NCBI GenBank assembly: GCA_015847255.1
Contig: JADLZK010012645.1
Location: forward strand, 1 to 64,000
Source: Hyparrhenia diplandra
Taxonomy: Eukaryota; Streptophyta; Magnoliopsida; Poales; Poaceae
Direction: 5' to 3'
DNA: 64,000 nucleotides
How positions within the stretch are numbered: the first letter of the stretch is position 1; every line of letters begins with the position of its first letter. The notes below the pieces were generated by a model, which saw only the letters and a program-made list of their open reading frames with translations, made no database searches and was not told where the DNA came from. Positions 23,974 through 36,470 of the stretch are shown one piece after another. The position numbers and the translations under genes were made by a program.

Positions 23974-24117
23974 TGTAAGCGTAGTGGTAGGGTGTAGACG
24001 CAGCGAGGGAGGCTTCATGGGTTCGAAGCCCCACGGGGCCGTGAAGTTTGCAAAATTCGTGAAAAGATGTCCATGGCTAGGGGGTGTTGGATGGGGGCCC
24101 TCCCCGATTAAAAAAAG
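23974..24117 (+). mobile_element. tRNA-derived SINE
   Basis: An A-box-like AAGCGTAGTGGTAGGG at 23976 is followed about 45 bases later by a perfect Pol III B box, GGTTCGAAGCC, at 24020-24030. A tRNA-unrelated body then ends in GATTAAAAAAA at 24116. This is the layout of plant tRNA-derived SINEs. No cloverleaf of a working tRNA can be formed. It sits inside the CACTA element close to its right end. Confidence 0.65.
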
Positions 24118-24247
24118 TGCTTGACAAAAACACTCGGCTCGAGACTTTTTCCGGGCGAGTGTGACACTTAGCAAAGGCTTTGTTGAGTGTTTTTCGACCT
24201 TCACCGAGTGTCCTAGGCACTCAATAAAGCTGTGAAATCCGGTAGTG

Positions 24248-25590
24248 ATTGCTTAGAACTAGATGACCGAATTTTCTAGTTAAGATCGCCTCTTAATTTA
24301 TGCGACCATCTATCCTAAATGTGGTCACACTCTTTATAGTGTCTTGACCACTAAACCAAATGTGTGGAGCACTTGATCCATCTTTGTCCATCTCCATCAC
24401 CATGGACACCATCTAGCTCCATCACTTACTTGGACCACCTTATCTTATCGACACACTTATATATCGAAGGTTAGTCCTTGGGTTCCATCAACTATCCAAA
24501 ATCTAACTAGGGCTTCGGTCCAACCAATTTTCACAGGGAAAACTAATCCCTCATACGACATTTATCCAGTTGACTCTTTCAAGACCTTCCCATGTAGTAC
24601 TTGGTGCGAGTGATATGAAAAGTCGATAATGCCTGACATCATAGTAGAGATGGTCATCATAATGAAAGACACCCCAATGATGGACAAGTAGTAGTTGTTG
24701 ATGAATTAATTATTACTCAAACATGAGAACACCTGGAAATAAGAAGCAAATCACATTGTTGCTAAGTACTCCTCTGTCCCAAAATAAATATCATTCTCGC
24801 TTCAGAAGTCAACGTTTTCAAAATGCTGACAATTATATATTAAAATATATAAATATTTATGCTAAGTAATTAGTATCATCAAAAGATCTTCAAGTCTAGT
24901 TTTTTAACAAATTTATTTGAAAATTTAAATGTTGCACGTATTTTCTACAAACTTAGTCAAAGTTAAGAAAGTTTGACCGGTGCGTTTTCTCATAACGTCA
25001 TTCTTTTTTTAGGACGGAGGGAGTAATGCTTATGCTCAACCAAGGTAGTTAGGATACACCTAGTGTACGTGCATCTATGGTTGGTTTCCTAATATGTTCA
25101 CTCACGATGCATGATTTTGGAAAAAGTTTTTTAAAATTGGGATTTTTGGCTCTAGCTAGGATTTTCAAGGTTGTTACAGCCTCGATCCCAAATAAATCAG
25201 CTTTTAGAATCACTCTATGTTAAACTATTTTAGCGAAGAATAACAACATTTATGACACAAAATAAGTAGATTATGAAAATATATTTCATGATGTATCTAG
25301 TGAAATTAATTTGATGCCATAAATTTTTATATTGTTTTATATAAATTTTGTTAAATTTAGGAATTTCAATTATGGCCGCTCTCAAAGTTAATTTATTTTG
25401 ATAAGTACAAGATTTTATGCTGTGCTGGATCATGGGTTTATGTCCTAATACACCTAATCTATTGGCAGTAGCAATACATCTATAGTTTTCATCAAAACTC
25501 ATTTAAAAACGATTCTAGGAAACATACTCTAGAGGTTGACATCTTTTTTAGCCAGTAAACGGGTTCCAAACAAATGCCAGCCTTTGTAAA
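24248..25590. other. No gene; AT-rich sequence around a Stowaway MITE
   Basis: No coding feature is supported. A degenerate Stowaway-like end (CTCGATCCCAAATAAATCAGC) occurs near 25172 without a clear partner. The rest has no recognisable structure apart from the MITE listed separately. Confidence 0.5.
24769..25023. mobile_element. Stowaway MITE
   Basis: Termini CTCCTCTGTCCCAAAATAA and TTAGGACGGAGGGAG form an inverted repeat, flanked by TA at 24767-24768 and 25024-25025. Confidence 0.85.
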
Positions 25591-25758
25591 GGGGGTGTTT
25601 GGCACTGCTCCAAGAATGTAGAGTATCTCTTCAGGTGATCTCACAACTCCACCATTTTTCCTCGAGCGAGTGCATGGCCGGTTGAAACTGTTTGGCTTAA
25701 AAAAGCGTGGAGTAGAGCTCTTAAACGTGGAGCGGAGCAATATATCCCAAACGCCCCT
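25591..25758. mobile_element. Short MITE with GGGGGTGTTTGG termini
   Basis: The left end GGGGGTGTTTGG and right end CCAAACGCCCCT are inverted repeats. Internal sequence includes GAGCGGAGCA near the right and CTGCTCCA near the left, also inverted. No clear target duplication, so the superfamily (hAT or PIF/Harbinger) stays open. Confidence 0.6.
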
Positions 25759-26190
25759 AAATCATTTTAGTGGTGCACATTCTATGAAAACCGCTTCCAC
25801 TAGTACCGAAATGCTTTTTTTGTGGCGGGCGCTTTCAATTTTTGCGTGGCGGCACGCGGTGCTTTCGTCACCAACGAAAGGTCACGGTTAATCGTGGCCT
25901 TTTCACGCACATAAAGTGACGCTGTGGCGGGCAACATTAGGCGCCCGCCACGCATAATAATGTTATTACCGTGGCGGGCGGCATACTTATGTTGCCCGCC
26001 ACGGCTTGATTTTTTTAAAAAATAAAATGCCAATATTCACATATATGTATATATATATATACATATCTGACTATCAATCCATACACACATATATATAAGA
26101 AAGACAGGTACTCAAATATATATCATACATATATATACATCGATTCTGTACGTATCCATATATACAAGTTTCACCGATCAATCCATTGAT

Positions 26191-27620
26191 TCATATCCAA
26201 CAAAAGTATGAGTTAATTACAAGATCCATACAAAAACTGTGAGCTAGAAGGTAACTGGATGAAGAATAGTCCTTAAGTTCTAGCATGGTGTCCCATTTCC
26301 TTAGGGGCTCAAACTCCGGAAGCATGCCCAACTCACTGTCCTGCAAAAAGAAAGGTTGGCCTTCATGCACTACCTGGTCTAGAACAAACTTGCATATGTC
26401 TCCTACTGTGCGCCTGAACCGCATCTCATCGGTTGCCTTCTGTAGTATCCTGGACCACTTGTTTTTTGAGTCTTTGAGCTGTCGGTAGCTGGTGGAGTAC
26501 TTTTTACAAGCCCTGAGGTACTTACAGACGAAGAAACCACACAAGTTTGATCCAAATGGTTGTTTGAGGCACTACACACAATAAACCAGTGTTAGTAGTT
26601 ATATAGAAGCAATAGCTAGGTAGTCGTACTAAGGCAAATTAGGTTTCATATACGTACCGGGAAATCTCGCCTGATTTTGAGTCTATTTCCATTGCGCTCC
26701 TTACACTTCTCGGTCCTTCGATCCCGGTATGCGGATCCTTCAAATCTTGCTTGTAACAAGCTGATGCGAAATGCACTATATTGTCAACGATGATATTCGA
26801 CTCTAGTAATTGAATAAGGAGTTCATCGATCACTTACAATCTCAAGACTTGTTCAAAGTGTCGGTGGCGAGAAGCGGTTTGTGTCCCTTAGTGAGTCAAA
26901 GATCACGGCCCTCCGCCCCGAGGAAAGATCATCCAACGAATCCAATGTCCTAGCATTCCTTTTCCGTATTGGTGAGCTGCCAGGATACATCGATACCCAT
27001 TTGGCTTGATCTTTTTCATTGCTTGGGGTACGTACTCTGCCATTTCCAACTTCCTATCTTGAAGTTCCTTAGCCCATACCTTGTCTCTCTGCCTCTCCGT
27101 CAAGTCCACCATACTTGGATGGTCCCATGGTAGTTGATAACCGATGATCTGTCTCTCAGCAATGTGCGATGGAGAGAGATAAATAATACCATTGTTTAAC
27201 TTCCTGCCTGCATCGGCCATCAACCTACAGGGACATGTGGTTGTGGCATAAGCACATTTGAAACAAAGAATCTATATAAGGATGCAAGGGACATGTGAAA
27301 GTAAAATTGCACTTACAAAGCAAACAAGGTGACTTGGGCCATGTCAAGGTCCTGTCGACGATATAGTCTTGACATGTCTTCGAAATCAATGACGAACCGA
27401 CAATCAATGTGGTAGTGGAAGTACTCCTTAGGAAGTAGGACAGTGAAGCTATGCAATCCTTGTTTTGCGCACTCTATATACCATAGATGGAATTTTCGAG
27501 CCTCCCAAGTCTCGACATCGATGCATGAGCCGGGCCTTAGGTATCAAGAACTTCCCATACTTTCGAAGTTCTTAGGGGCATTCGTCGAGGCGAACCCGGC
27601 ATGAGGTCGGGATTTTGGCA
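26191..27620 (-). pseudogene. CACTA-borne Ulp1-like cysteine protease remnant
   Basis: Minus-strand frames give, in order: IDFEDMSRLYRRQDLDMAQV (27400-27320), MADAGRKLNNGIIYLSPSHIAERQ with WDHPSMVDL (27223-26903), and GFFVCKYLRACKKY near 26540. The last resembles the catalytic-cysteine region of Ulp1 (C48) proteases, which grass CACTA elements often carry at their 3' side. The histidine and aspartate part should lie between about 26900 and 26550, but the frame is interrupted there. C48 proteases cleave SUMO from proteins; this copy cannot be active as it stands. Confidence 0.6.
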
Positions 27621-28074
27621 CGGAAAAGCGGCGCTACAAATGTTAGCTAGGTTGCGAATATAATAACATATTGCAGCTCGTTGTTTGAGCGGGGCATACC
27701 TTTTCGGACGAATATTTAATATCCGCGGGGCCTCTCGGGTGGCCTTTGCTTGCCGGCCTCGACCTCCTCTTCATCGAATGTCGGCTTCTTACGTGGTGGA
27801 GGGCATTTGCTAGTTCCAACTCCTTTCTCCTTCCCGGCGCTTGAGGTGTTAGCGGTTGGAGGCCTCGAGTGTAGAGGGGTGTCTCATCCCTACTCTCTCC
27901 TCGGGACACACCGAGTTTTCGCCCGATTGCTTTTCTCGATTATCGGCTGCCCCTCGAGGTCCGGCTCCTCGGGTGCCATTTTATGTGCCGGGTCCTCAGT
28001 GCGGGTCCTTAGGTGTCGGGTCATTAGGTGTCGGGTCCTCGGGTGGTGCCGGGTCCTCGGGTGGTGGCGGGTCC

Positions 28075-29680
28075 TTAGCAGGGGGGTACTTGAACCATGA
28101 GGAGGGTCGTTGCCTCCGCCGTCCCCACCATCTTCATTATCATCGGAAGAATCACCATAGGGGTCGGTGGCGTGCTTGGGGCGGCTAGCGTCTTTGGTGA
28201 ACCGGACGGTGAAGTCAATATCAACATGTTGAGCACAATGTCCACCTTAGGCCCACGGTATGTTGTAACCGTAGTAGTGCATAGAGTCTTGGCCTCATTA
28301 TGAGCGGGATACTCTAGCTTGAAGTCTTCATATTCCGGCGTCAAGTACCCAATGTTGACTTTAGCACATTCTGGAGGGATCTCATAAGCCGTACTCCCGC
28401 AAGATCCGGGGAAGAAATACCACCCCTCGCCACTGGCTTCTTCTTGCCCAACCGCCGACATGTACCAAGATTACGCACCGTGTCGCCGGTGATATCATCC
28501 ACGGGGTCCCGACGGCCAAGCTGTAGAGGTCTTTGGAGTGGGCAGCGACATACCAGCGTTGCGAACATATGGTTCCAGATTTCGACCATCTGGGGGTCGT
28601 TGCTCATGAGAGCCTCTTTGATGGACTGGGTGATCATTTGTTGCAAGGCCTCATCACGGCCTTCCTGTCTCAAACCCTCCTTGTACCTCGCCTCGTGTGA
28701 TATGAGGTAGCATCCGACCGCCACGAGCCCGCGTCGCCCAACTCTTCACGGAGCTCATGCCCACGGGCGTGGCGCGATGCTCGAGGTTTCCCAAGGCCAA
28801 GGTCGGCGCATCGTGTCCCCGAGCGAATCTCGAGGCTCCCGTTGTTCTTAGCGTAGTGGCCTCTATGACCTTCTTCTCGACCTCCTTGATCGGGTGCGGG
28901 CCTGCGGCTTATTGGGCTTATGGCCGTAGGCGAAGTCCCGGGTCCTTTCATCATAGCCCTGCGTGCGGATCCGGCTCCCCGGCTTCCTTTCTTCTCCTTT
29001 CTTGGCCGGCCGCCCGCGGCTTGTGTCGGCGTACCCAATATTGCCCATGTGGTGGGCGGTCGGTTCGTTTGGCTAGCTCTGTGAACTTCTCGCTCTTCGC
29101 CTTTGCCCGGGCGTGTTTAGCCTTTTGTAGAACTCTTCCCATACTTCTTCCGAGATCATGGTGTATTTGGTGAAGGGTAGGCATCCTTTCTTCAGAAAGT
29201 CTACGTTGAGCCTGTACTTCCAGTTCCAGAAGCTTCTTCCTGCGAGGAAGTAAACATGTTGCTCTACCTTTGCCAAATTGGCGCCTTTGCGGATCTTTGG
29301 AACCGTTTCTACATCTCACCCCACACCCAAAACTTGTTAGTGTCGGGGACGGCTTTCCAGTCTTCCCAAAGAATGGAGACCTTATCTTTCACGAAACACG
29401 AGACTTGAGAGCCGTGCCGTGACAACTTTAGTGGGCACCGGCTCGCCGCCTGCAGCCCCTAACTCTTGAATGACATGGACGCCACCGGTCTTCTTGTGCC
29501 TCCCATGGTCTCCCCTTCTCGCTTCGGCTTGTCTCCCTTTGCTTTGCTGAAGAGGTGGCCGTGGGCGTGGGGGGTTGTTGCTACGAGGTGCCGTGGAGGG
29601 AGCGGGGGGATTGTTGACTGTAATTCTTGAACCCTAGGTTGCTTGCTTCGTGCCGTCCCTCGGGTTGTAATTAGGATCAT
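28075..29680 (-). pseudogene. Plant En/Spm-type transposase (TNPA-like) remnant
   Basis: The frame at 29276-29073 encodes FLKKGCLPFTKYTMISEEVW and EEFYKRLNTPGQ, then a shifted frame gives SEKFTELAKR, and another GNIGYADTSRGRPAKKGEE. These strings typify the 'plant transposase (Ptta/En/Spm)' domain of the second CACTA gene. Downstream, 28461-28075 encodes a Pro/Ser-rich tail that includes ECAKVNIGYLTPEY. At least three frame changes occur. The protein normally binds subterminal repeats, but no such activity can be claimed here. Confidence 0.6.
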
Positions 29681-29739
29681 CTTGCTCCTCTCATGCGTTT
29701 TCCTTTTACCCTTACACGGGCTATACGACGCTCCGCTTG

Positions 29740-31700
29740 CGTACTTCGAGAACTAGAGCCACTGGAGCTAGGCGACTCCCATACAAGACCTTGAGGTTGG
29801 TCTTGTTCATTCGCCATTTCAAGCTACAAATATATATTGCATTAGTAGTAGTATATAGGAGGAGTAGACAAGGTCAATTCAAAATTGCGAAAGAGAGAAA
29901 TAAAAAAGATTGGCTCGGATATATAGCCCCCTTGTGATCACATCGCTTCTAAAGCGGTTTTGCTTTGTACAAGCCGTCCTAGTTTAGCGGACTTCCAAGT
30001 AGGGGGACATTCAATCATCATAGCCATTTGCCTCAGCCCCAATAATTAAGTTCATGTCATTGCATATATGCCCTTTGCCTCGGCACTAATGGGTTCACAT
30101 CATTGCATATATGTTTAAAATAACAACCCCATGCCAAGCTTAAAAAATAGTAGTAGAGTAATGAAGTAGATTCAGTTCATGACGGTAGGCAAATTAAGTT
30201 TCACACGCATAAAACTTTGAATACAAAGATGATAGAACTAATCAAGTTTAAGCATCACAGGGCAATATTGACATATGAGAATGAGAATGGTGACTAACGG
30301 CATTAGGGAGCCAAGCCAACAAGCACTAGTAGTTTTGCATTAGGGAGCCAAAGCCAAGCCAACGACCAACGGCCGACTGACACTAGACCAACAGCCGGAT
30401 ATATATAGAATGAGAAATCAAAGTCATGAGAAAAAAGGACATATATACAATGGCATAAGCTAAGTCCAAAAAAAAAGGACAGGGCATATATAGACCAACA
30501 CAATTCAAAAATATGATGCGTAGTTCAGAACTAGCACTAGAGAGCCAATAGCCAACAGCGATAATTTGAAACCAAGCCAATAAATTCAAAAAAAAGTGAG
30601 CTAAGGCATGTCCAATTTTCTGAGAGGATTGATATATAGGAATTCAAAGGCATGTCCAAAGTGAGCCAAGGCATGTCTCCAACAGCCAGTGACCAACAGC
30701 CAACAACATATAGAAGGCATGTCCAAATTACAGGAAATTGAGGAATGTCCTAATTAATTTGAAATGACATGTACAAAACAGCCAATAAAGCACTATCATC
30801 TCATTTTTAAATTGGAATATATGTCATGACAAAACAAAGTCCAAAATCAGAGCACTAGCTACTAGCCATGACCGGAAAAAGAGTTCAAATTGGAATTCAA
30901 AAAATAGAGATGGGCACTAGCAAGCAGTGTACGAGATAACCAATCATAGGATTAAGCAAAAATAGAGCCAACAGTTTAAATTGGAATACAAAAATAGAGG
31001 CAAAAACAGAGGATTGGGCCAATCATATATGCTCGGTTTATCCAAATTCTATAGCATCACAGGGCGATTGCCACATAAGCTCAACTAATTTGTTTTAATT
31101 TGCATCACAAGCAAAGTGGCAACATACACTAATTTCGAATCACATTAGGCCAAATTAATTCGGATCACAGTGGGTGGCATCACAGGCACGAGGCATGCTC
31201 AAAAATCACAGAGACAATAGTCACCGGGCTCAAAAATCAGCTAGCTAGATGCGAGAGGGGAGAGTGGAAGAAGATGGGGGGCTTGGCGACACGGTGCGGA
31301 GGCGGCCCAATAGTCACACCGGGGTGGAGATTTGTGGGAGCTAGGGTTCCAACCACAAGGTCGACGGACTCGGGGCTCCAATTTGGGATGCGAGGAAGCG
31401 AACGGCTTCGAGCACGACAGCGTCCATCACCGGAAAAGACGGTGCATGGCGGTAACCGTGCCTGGATCCATTGACGGGGGTGAGTTGCGGCGGGAGGCTG
31501 GCGGTGGCATGGCGGCGGGCGCCGCCGTGGGGCCCTGATACTTGATTCTGTGGCGGGCGGCGATCTAGTGCACGAGCTACGGGGGTAAATTGAGGGCGAG
31601 TCGGCCGGCGCGAGAAGGAGGAAGACGGCGGCGCGCGGCCGGCCAGCCGGGGCGTTTTGAAAACCTTCGAAGGACTTAGCGTTTCCCGAGCCGGCCGGTG
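29740..31700. other. Non-coding spacer within the large CACTA element
   Basis: AT-rich sequence with many short repeats of AGCCAA, GGCATGTCCAA and CATATAT between the two transposase genes. No coding sequence. From 31260 to 31700 it becomes GC-rich, like a plant promoter or leader region, next to the internal subterminal-type repeats. Confidence 0.5.
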
Positions 31701-31719
31701 CGTTTTATAGGTGCGCTAT

Positions 31720-31800
31720 TTTGCGTGGCGGGACGCATTAGGATGCCCGCCACATAAAACATGCTTAATGGCGGGCATTAGGGCGCCCGCCACGCAAACG
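31720..31800. repeat. Internal copy of CACTA subterminal repeats
   Basis: GCGTGGCGGGACGC, GATGCCCGCCAC, ATGGCGGGCATT and GCGCCCGCCACGC occur within 80 bases, the same alternating motif as at the element's termini but about 5.3-6 kb from either end. Confidence 0.75.
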
Positions 31801-31911
31801 ATTTTTCGTAAAAATTTAAGAAAAATTATTTTAAATTACAACAATTTATTTTTAAATGGGATAAAATTCAGAAAAAATGTTATAAATTGAGAAAAAATCT
31901 TTAAATGGTTT

Positions 31912-32825
31912 TAATACGTTTGTATTCAACGTTTTTTTGAAACTAGGTCGTTTAGTAGTCCATTTGACCAAGGTTTTGACGCCTCGAAATTTGAAATTTG
32001 AATTTTTACACATTCGGACAACATTTGAAGCCCTAGACGTCCTCGATTCAAAAAGTCATGAATACCTCTTTTGTTAAGCTCTCCAAGATTTACATTTGGT
32101 ATTAGGGTTAACTTTTCGGTTTTCGAACTTTTCACGCCTCGAAATTTGAAATTTGAAATTTTTACACATTCGGACGATATTTGAAGCCCCAGACGGCCTA
32201 GATTCAAAAAGTCATGAATACGAAAAGTTCATAACTCATCAAGATCTACATTTCATATATAGGTCATTTTTGCATACGAGAAAGTGTTACTTAACGTGTA
32301 GTTCAAAAAATCACTAGTCTCCCCGTAGTTCCCGAAACTCGTGTGAGATATATGATTTTAGGACTAGTGTTCCTGTCACTTTCTTATATGCAAAATGTCC
32401 TATACACCAAGTGTACATCTTGATGAGTTCTTTCAAGTTTGTATTCAAAGTTTTTTGGAACTAGGTCGTTTTTAGTGGTCCGTTTGACCAAGGTTTGACT
32501 AGGTCAAACTTTTGACTTTTTAAAGCTCTAGTTTTTGAAGCCCTAGACGTCCTCGATTCGAAAAGTCATGAATACCACTTTTGTTAAGCTCTCCAAGATC
32601 TACATTTGGTATTAGGGTCAACTTTTCAGTTTTTGAACTTTTACGCCTCGAAATTTGAAATTTGAATTTTTACACATTAGGACGACATTTGAGGCCCTGA
32701 GGCGGCCAAGATTCAAAAAGTCATGAATACGAAAAGTTCATAACTCATCAAGATCTACATTTCATATATAGGTCATTTTTGCATACGAGAAAGTGTTACG
32801 AGCGTGTAGTTCAAAAAATCTACGT
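31912..32825. repeat. Tandem duplication, about 520-bp unit, inside CACTA
   Basis: Blocks at 31917-32310 and 32438-32815 share GTTTGTATTCAA, GAACTAGGTCGTTT, GCCCTAGACGTCCTCGATTC, AAAAGTCATGAATAC and ATCAAGATCTACATTTC. Within each unit an AATTTGAAATTTGAA block recurs, so the region is repetitive at two scales. It is non-coding. Confidence 0.75.
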
Positions 32826-33027
32826 GGTGAGATATATGATTGAGAAAATTGTTTACATCAGAATAATTACAAACCATTTTTACACATCATTTTGGTCTTT
32901 GGTGCATTGGTGGTCTTCTTCTCGCCATCAGGGTGGGTCCATGGCATCATTTTAGTCTTGTCGGGATTGATTACGTGCTCAACGACCTTTATATTTTTTC
33001 GGAAAATCAGTAAAGAGGTGGAACTCA

Positions 33028-36000
33028 TCATAGTTGTTGTAAGTTTCGGGACTCGGACCCCATCGGCTCCCACGATCCGGCTCCTTTCCCCGCCACGACA
33101 ATATGTCTATTTATGTTCTCAGCGTTCATATAATAGGCTACTTGTGCGACATCGGATGCAAGTACCCACCGATCATCTTTGTACCGGACACTTTGAAGGT
33201 TCACGGTGGTTAGCCCAAAATCGTCCACTAGAAGCGCCGCGGGCTTGACCCAGCGGCAAGCGAGCGGCGGTTACACGTAGGTTACCGCCATAGTCAAGTT
33301 TCCATATTTCTTCGACTTTGTGCGAAGCATGTCATCTTCTCCCTTGTCACATTTGTTGATGCCCTCATATCGAACAACTTGGCCGTTTCTATGATGCACT
33401 CTTCTTGTCCTTCTCTTTTTGTGTGGAATTTTGTACCCATTGACATCATACCCTTGCCACGTGGTGACCTGCATGGGCCGGGGGCGACACAAGCTTCTTC
33501 AGCGTCTTCGCATCATCTCACGGGGAATGATGCGCTTTTGGAGCCACCGGAGGAAAGCGTTCTTGTGTTCCTTCTACGCCCAATCCTTGAGCAGTTCTTG
33601 CGCTTCCTACTTGCACGGCGGAGCTCTTTGAGGAGCTTTTGAACATATGTGTCCATGATCACCAATTGATGAAGGATGCTATAGTGAGCTTCTAGCACTT
33701 TTTCCCTAGGTATGTCGGTGCGTGCTTTTTCGCCCGCGCACCCCATCCCCCGAGGTTCTTCCTTCATGTTGACGCACCGGAAGCCCAATAGCCCTACCAT
33801 CTTTTATGTACTTCATACACCCGTTCACGGCCCCGCGGCTTGTGTATGCCTTGATCATAGAGCCCTCCGGGTAAGCGCGGTTATGATTGAATCGATTGAG
33901 GGTAGACATTAGTCGCTCGAGTGGTCCACATCGCTTTGTAGGTACACGGGTCCCAGCCATTTCTATCGATCAACCATGTGCATCATCGGGTGTGACATAA
34001 TGTCAAAGAACGACGGTGGGAAACACATCTCTATCGGCACATTGTTTTCCGCGATGAACTCTTTCAAGCCAGCATGTTTGCTTTGGCAATTACCTTACGG
34101 GTGATTTGGTCAAAGAAGTATGACAACCTTGTCACCACCATCTTCACTTATTTTGGGCCGAATAGCTTTGATCACAATTGGAAGAAACACCGTCGGCATG
34201 ATGTGAGCATCGTGTGCGTTGAAGTTCGTCATTGTGAGTTCTTTCATGGATACCGGACTCTTGATGTTGGAAGAGAAACATGTCGGTACCTTGATACCCC
34301 TAATCAACCGACACATAGCCAACTTCTCATCTCTCGTTAGGTTGTAGGCCGCACTGGGAGTTGGACTTTACCGTTCGGAAGCCATGTAGCGTGAATTTTC
34401 GGTCGGATGCCCATGTTAACAAGATCTTGACGTGACTTCACACCATCCTTCGTCTTGGACTTGATATCCATCGGGGAGACCGATCGTGCTTTCGAAGACA
34501 TTTTCTCAAGGTGCATAGAGTCGATCACATGGGGTGTATGCGGTATCTTCCAAATACTTTAGATACTTGAAGAAAATTGACTTCTTCTTGAAAGGAAACG
34601 GCGGAGGCGCTTCTTCCTCCAATTTATCCCTCTTTCTCTTCATTGTCTTGGAGGTCTCGTCTTCTTGATCATCTTTCTTCTTCTTCTTCTTTCCAAACTC
34701 GCACTCCAAGTCCTTCACCATGTCAAACACCTTAGGACTATAACTAGTTAGTGCCGGCCGCGGTTTTCGACTTGCCCTTGTTGTCAAAGTATATATTCAT
34801 TTTGCATCTACGTACCTATGCTTCTTTAGAGGAAGCGCCTCGCGTGTTCCATGTACACGGTTTTGGTGGATCCCTTGGGTAAGTGGAGCAGGTTTCTTCG
34901 ATGCAAGCTACACAGCGGTCTTCCTTTAATCTACCCGATAATGAAAAACAGTAGGGGTAATCGGTGATGGTGACAAAGATGATGGCACGAAGAGTGAACT
35001 TCTACTTGCATGACGCATCAACCATCCTCGACCCCATCATCAAATAGTACTTGCATCTCCTCCATGAACGGCTCCGGGAACATATCTATATCGCGTTTCG
35101 GACGCGCCGGTCCGAAATGAGCATGGTGAGCAAAACATACCTCCGCTTTTTGACAAAGATGTGGAGGTAGATTGTACATGGTGAGGACGACCGCCACGTG
35201 TTGTGTGTGCTGCCTCGGATCACCGAATGGGTTCATTCTGTCCGGTACTCAATGCAAAACGAACGTTCTCGGGCTCCTCCGCAAAGTTAGGGGGCGGCGT
35301 CAAAAGTCTTGCCACGCTAGCATCCGAAGGCTGTCGTAGCTTCCCGTGATCCTTTACACAATCGCTAGATGCATGCCAGTCATGTGCTTAGCATCCTCGG
35401 GGTTCCCATAGAGAGCCCCGGCACGTCAGTGACCGGAAGGTACCACATTGACAAATACGGACGTTTCCTCCGCATGTAACCTTCCTCTTCCTCGCCCTGC
35501 GTTGACATGATCTTCTTCGCGGCTGACCGGTTTTCTTCGCCCCCATCTTCTTTTTTTTCGCCCGTCCGCTTCCTCATCGAGGTCATCGTCCCACGCGACA
35601 TCCGACATTCCACTTGTATCGACTAAGCGCCACGGTCGCGGACAACCGGTCAAATTCTCATACCGACGCCCGATATAGGATACGATGGTTGGGACGGGCA
35701 TCGAATTTCTTGAGTTTCATCGCCATTTGGCCGGATCAACTTCTTAGCACGATACGCACTAGCAGGAACCTTGTTAGGCGTTGGATACGTGGTAGCAAGG
35801 TAACTTACGAGCTCATTGAAGCTAGTGTCGGACCAGCCATGACGAGACTTCAACATCGGCAAATTCAGGTTAAAACTCGGCGCCGTGCAACCCTTCGGAC
35901 TATCTTTGTAAAAGCAAATCAATTCTTTGCCGCTTCATCCCGTTTGAAATTTTCCAACCATCTCGGGCACCCAAACAAAATGTCATCCTCATCGAAGTCG

Positions 36001-36470
36001 GTTGACCAAATCTTCAAAAACCCGGATATCCTCGGGCTGCGTCATAGGATTCTCCGCTTTCGCCATCCCCTCCACCACCACCACCGTCATCGCCGCCGCC
36101 GACGACGGCGTCGGCCGTCTTTCGAATATATCGACGGAATTGGGCGGCCGGTGGACTTCGGTCTTGGATCGGCGGGGGACTTCACGGTACTTTGGATCGA
36201 CCGGTGGATCGAAGGGTGGAACTTCTTCGCGCGTGAAAAGTCGGACCAAATAGTCATTGACGAAACCATGCATGATTAGGTGAGATCGCACCATCGCGTG
36301 TCGGTGAAAGCTTTCAGATTCTTCTTGCGGCGGCAGGCGACGTATAATCGGGCTCGTTGAATTATCTCATTTGTGTCGCTTCGCCGAGCAACAAACTTCT
36401 TCACCTCATCATAGTATTCGTCCTCAACCCTCTTTATCTCATACATCCATTGGGCTCGGCGCCTCTCCAT
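33028..36470 (-). pseudogene. TNP2-like CACTA transposase remnant
   Basis: Minus-strand frames follow the order of grass TNP2 transposases. First comes an N-terminal part with WMYEIKRVEDEYYDEVKKFV and VRSHLIMHGFVNDY (36470-36240), then SFNELVSYLATTYP and VPASAYRAKKLI (35860-35740). NPFGDPRQHTQ with MYNLPPHLCQK follows (35233-35150), then DSMHLEKM and VKSRQDLVNMGIRPK (34528-34400). A segment with PEGSMIKAYTSRGAVNGCMK (33870-33810) comes next, and finally a DUF4216-like end with DVNGYKIP and VDDFGLTTVNLQ (33450-33170). TNP2 cuts and joins the element's ends. Each segment sits in a different frame with stops between, so it is non-functional. Confidence 0.7.

Larger units (their letters stand above)
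22300..24247. mobile_element. Non-autonomous CACTA element with nested LINE and SINE
   Basis: The right terminus on the minus strand reads CACTACCGGATTTCACAGC at 24247. CCGAGTG/CACTCGG-type subterminal repeats (GCCGAGTGCC, CACTCAATAAAG, TTTTCGGCACT) occur near both ends (22310-22480 and 24120-24235). The left terminus is degenerate, near 22300, right after exon 3 of the CRK pseudogene. The interior at 22500-23045 is AT-rich with repeated AAAGTTTCATAACTT-like and GTAGTTGACAACTT blocks. No transposase was found. Its position coincides with the loss of the pseudogene's kinase exons. Confidence 0.7.

Noticed and set aside
24000..24035. A tRNA gene
   Set aside because: Pol III A and B boxes are present, but no acceptor stem or anticodon arm can be formed. 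It fits a SINE head.
35614..36279. 221-codon plus-strand frame
   Set aside because: It is the antisense shadow of the TNP2-like transposase remnant on the minus strand.
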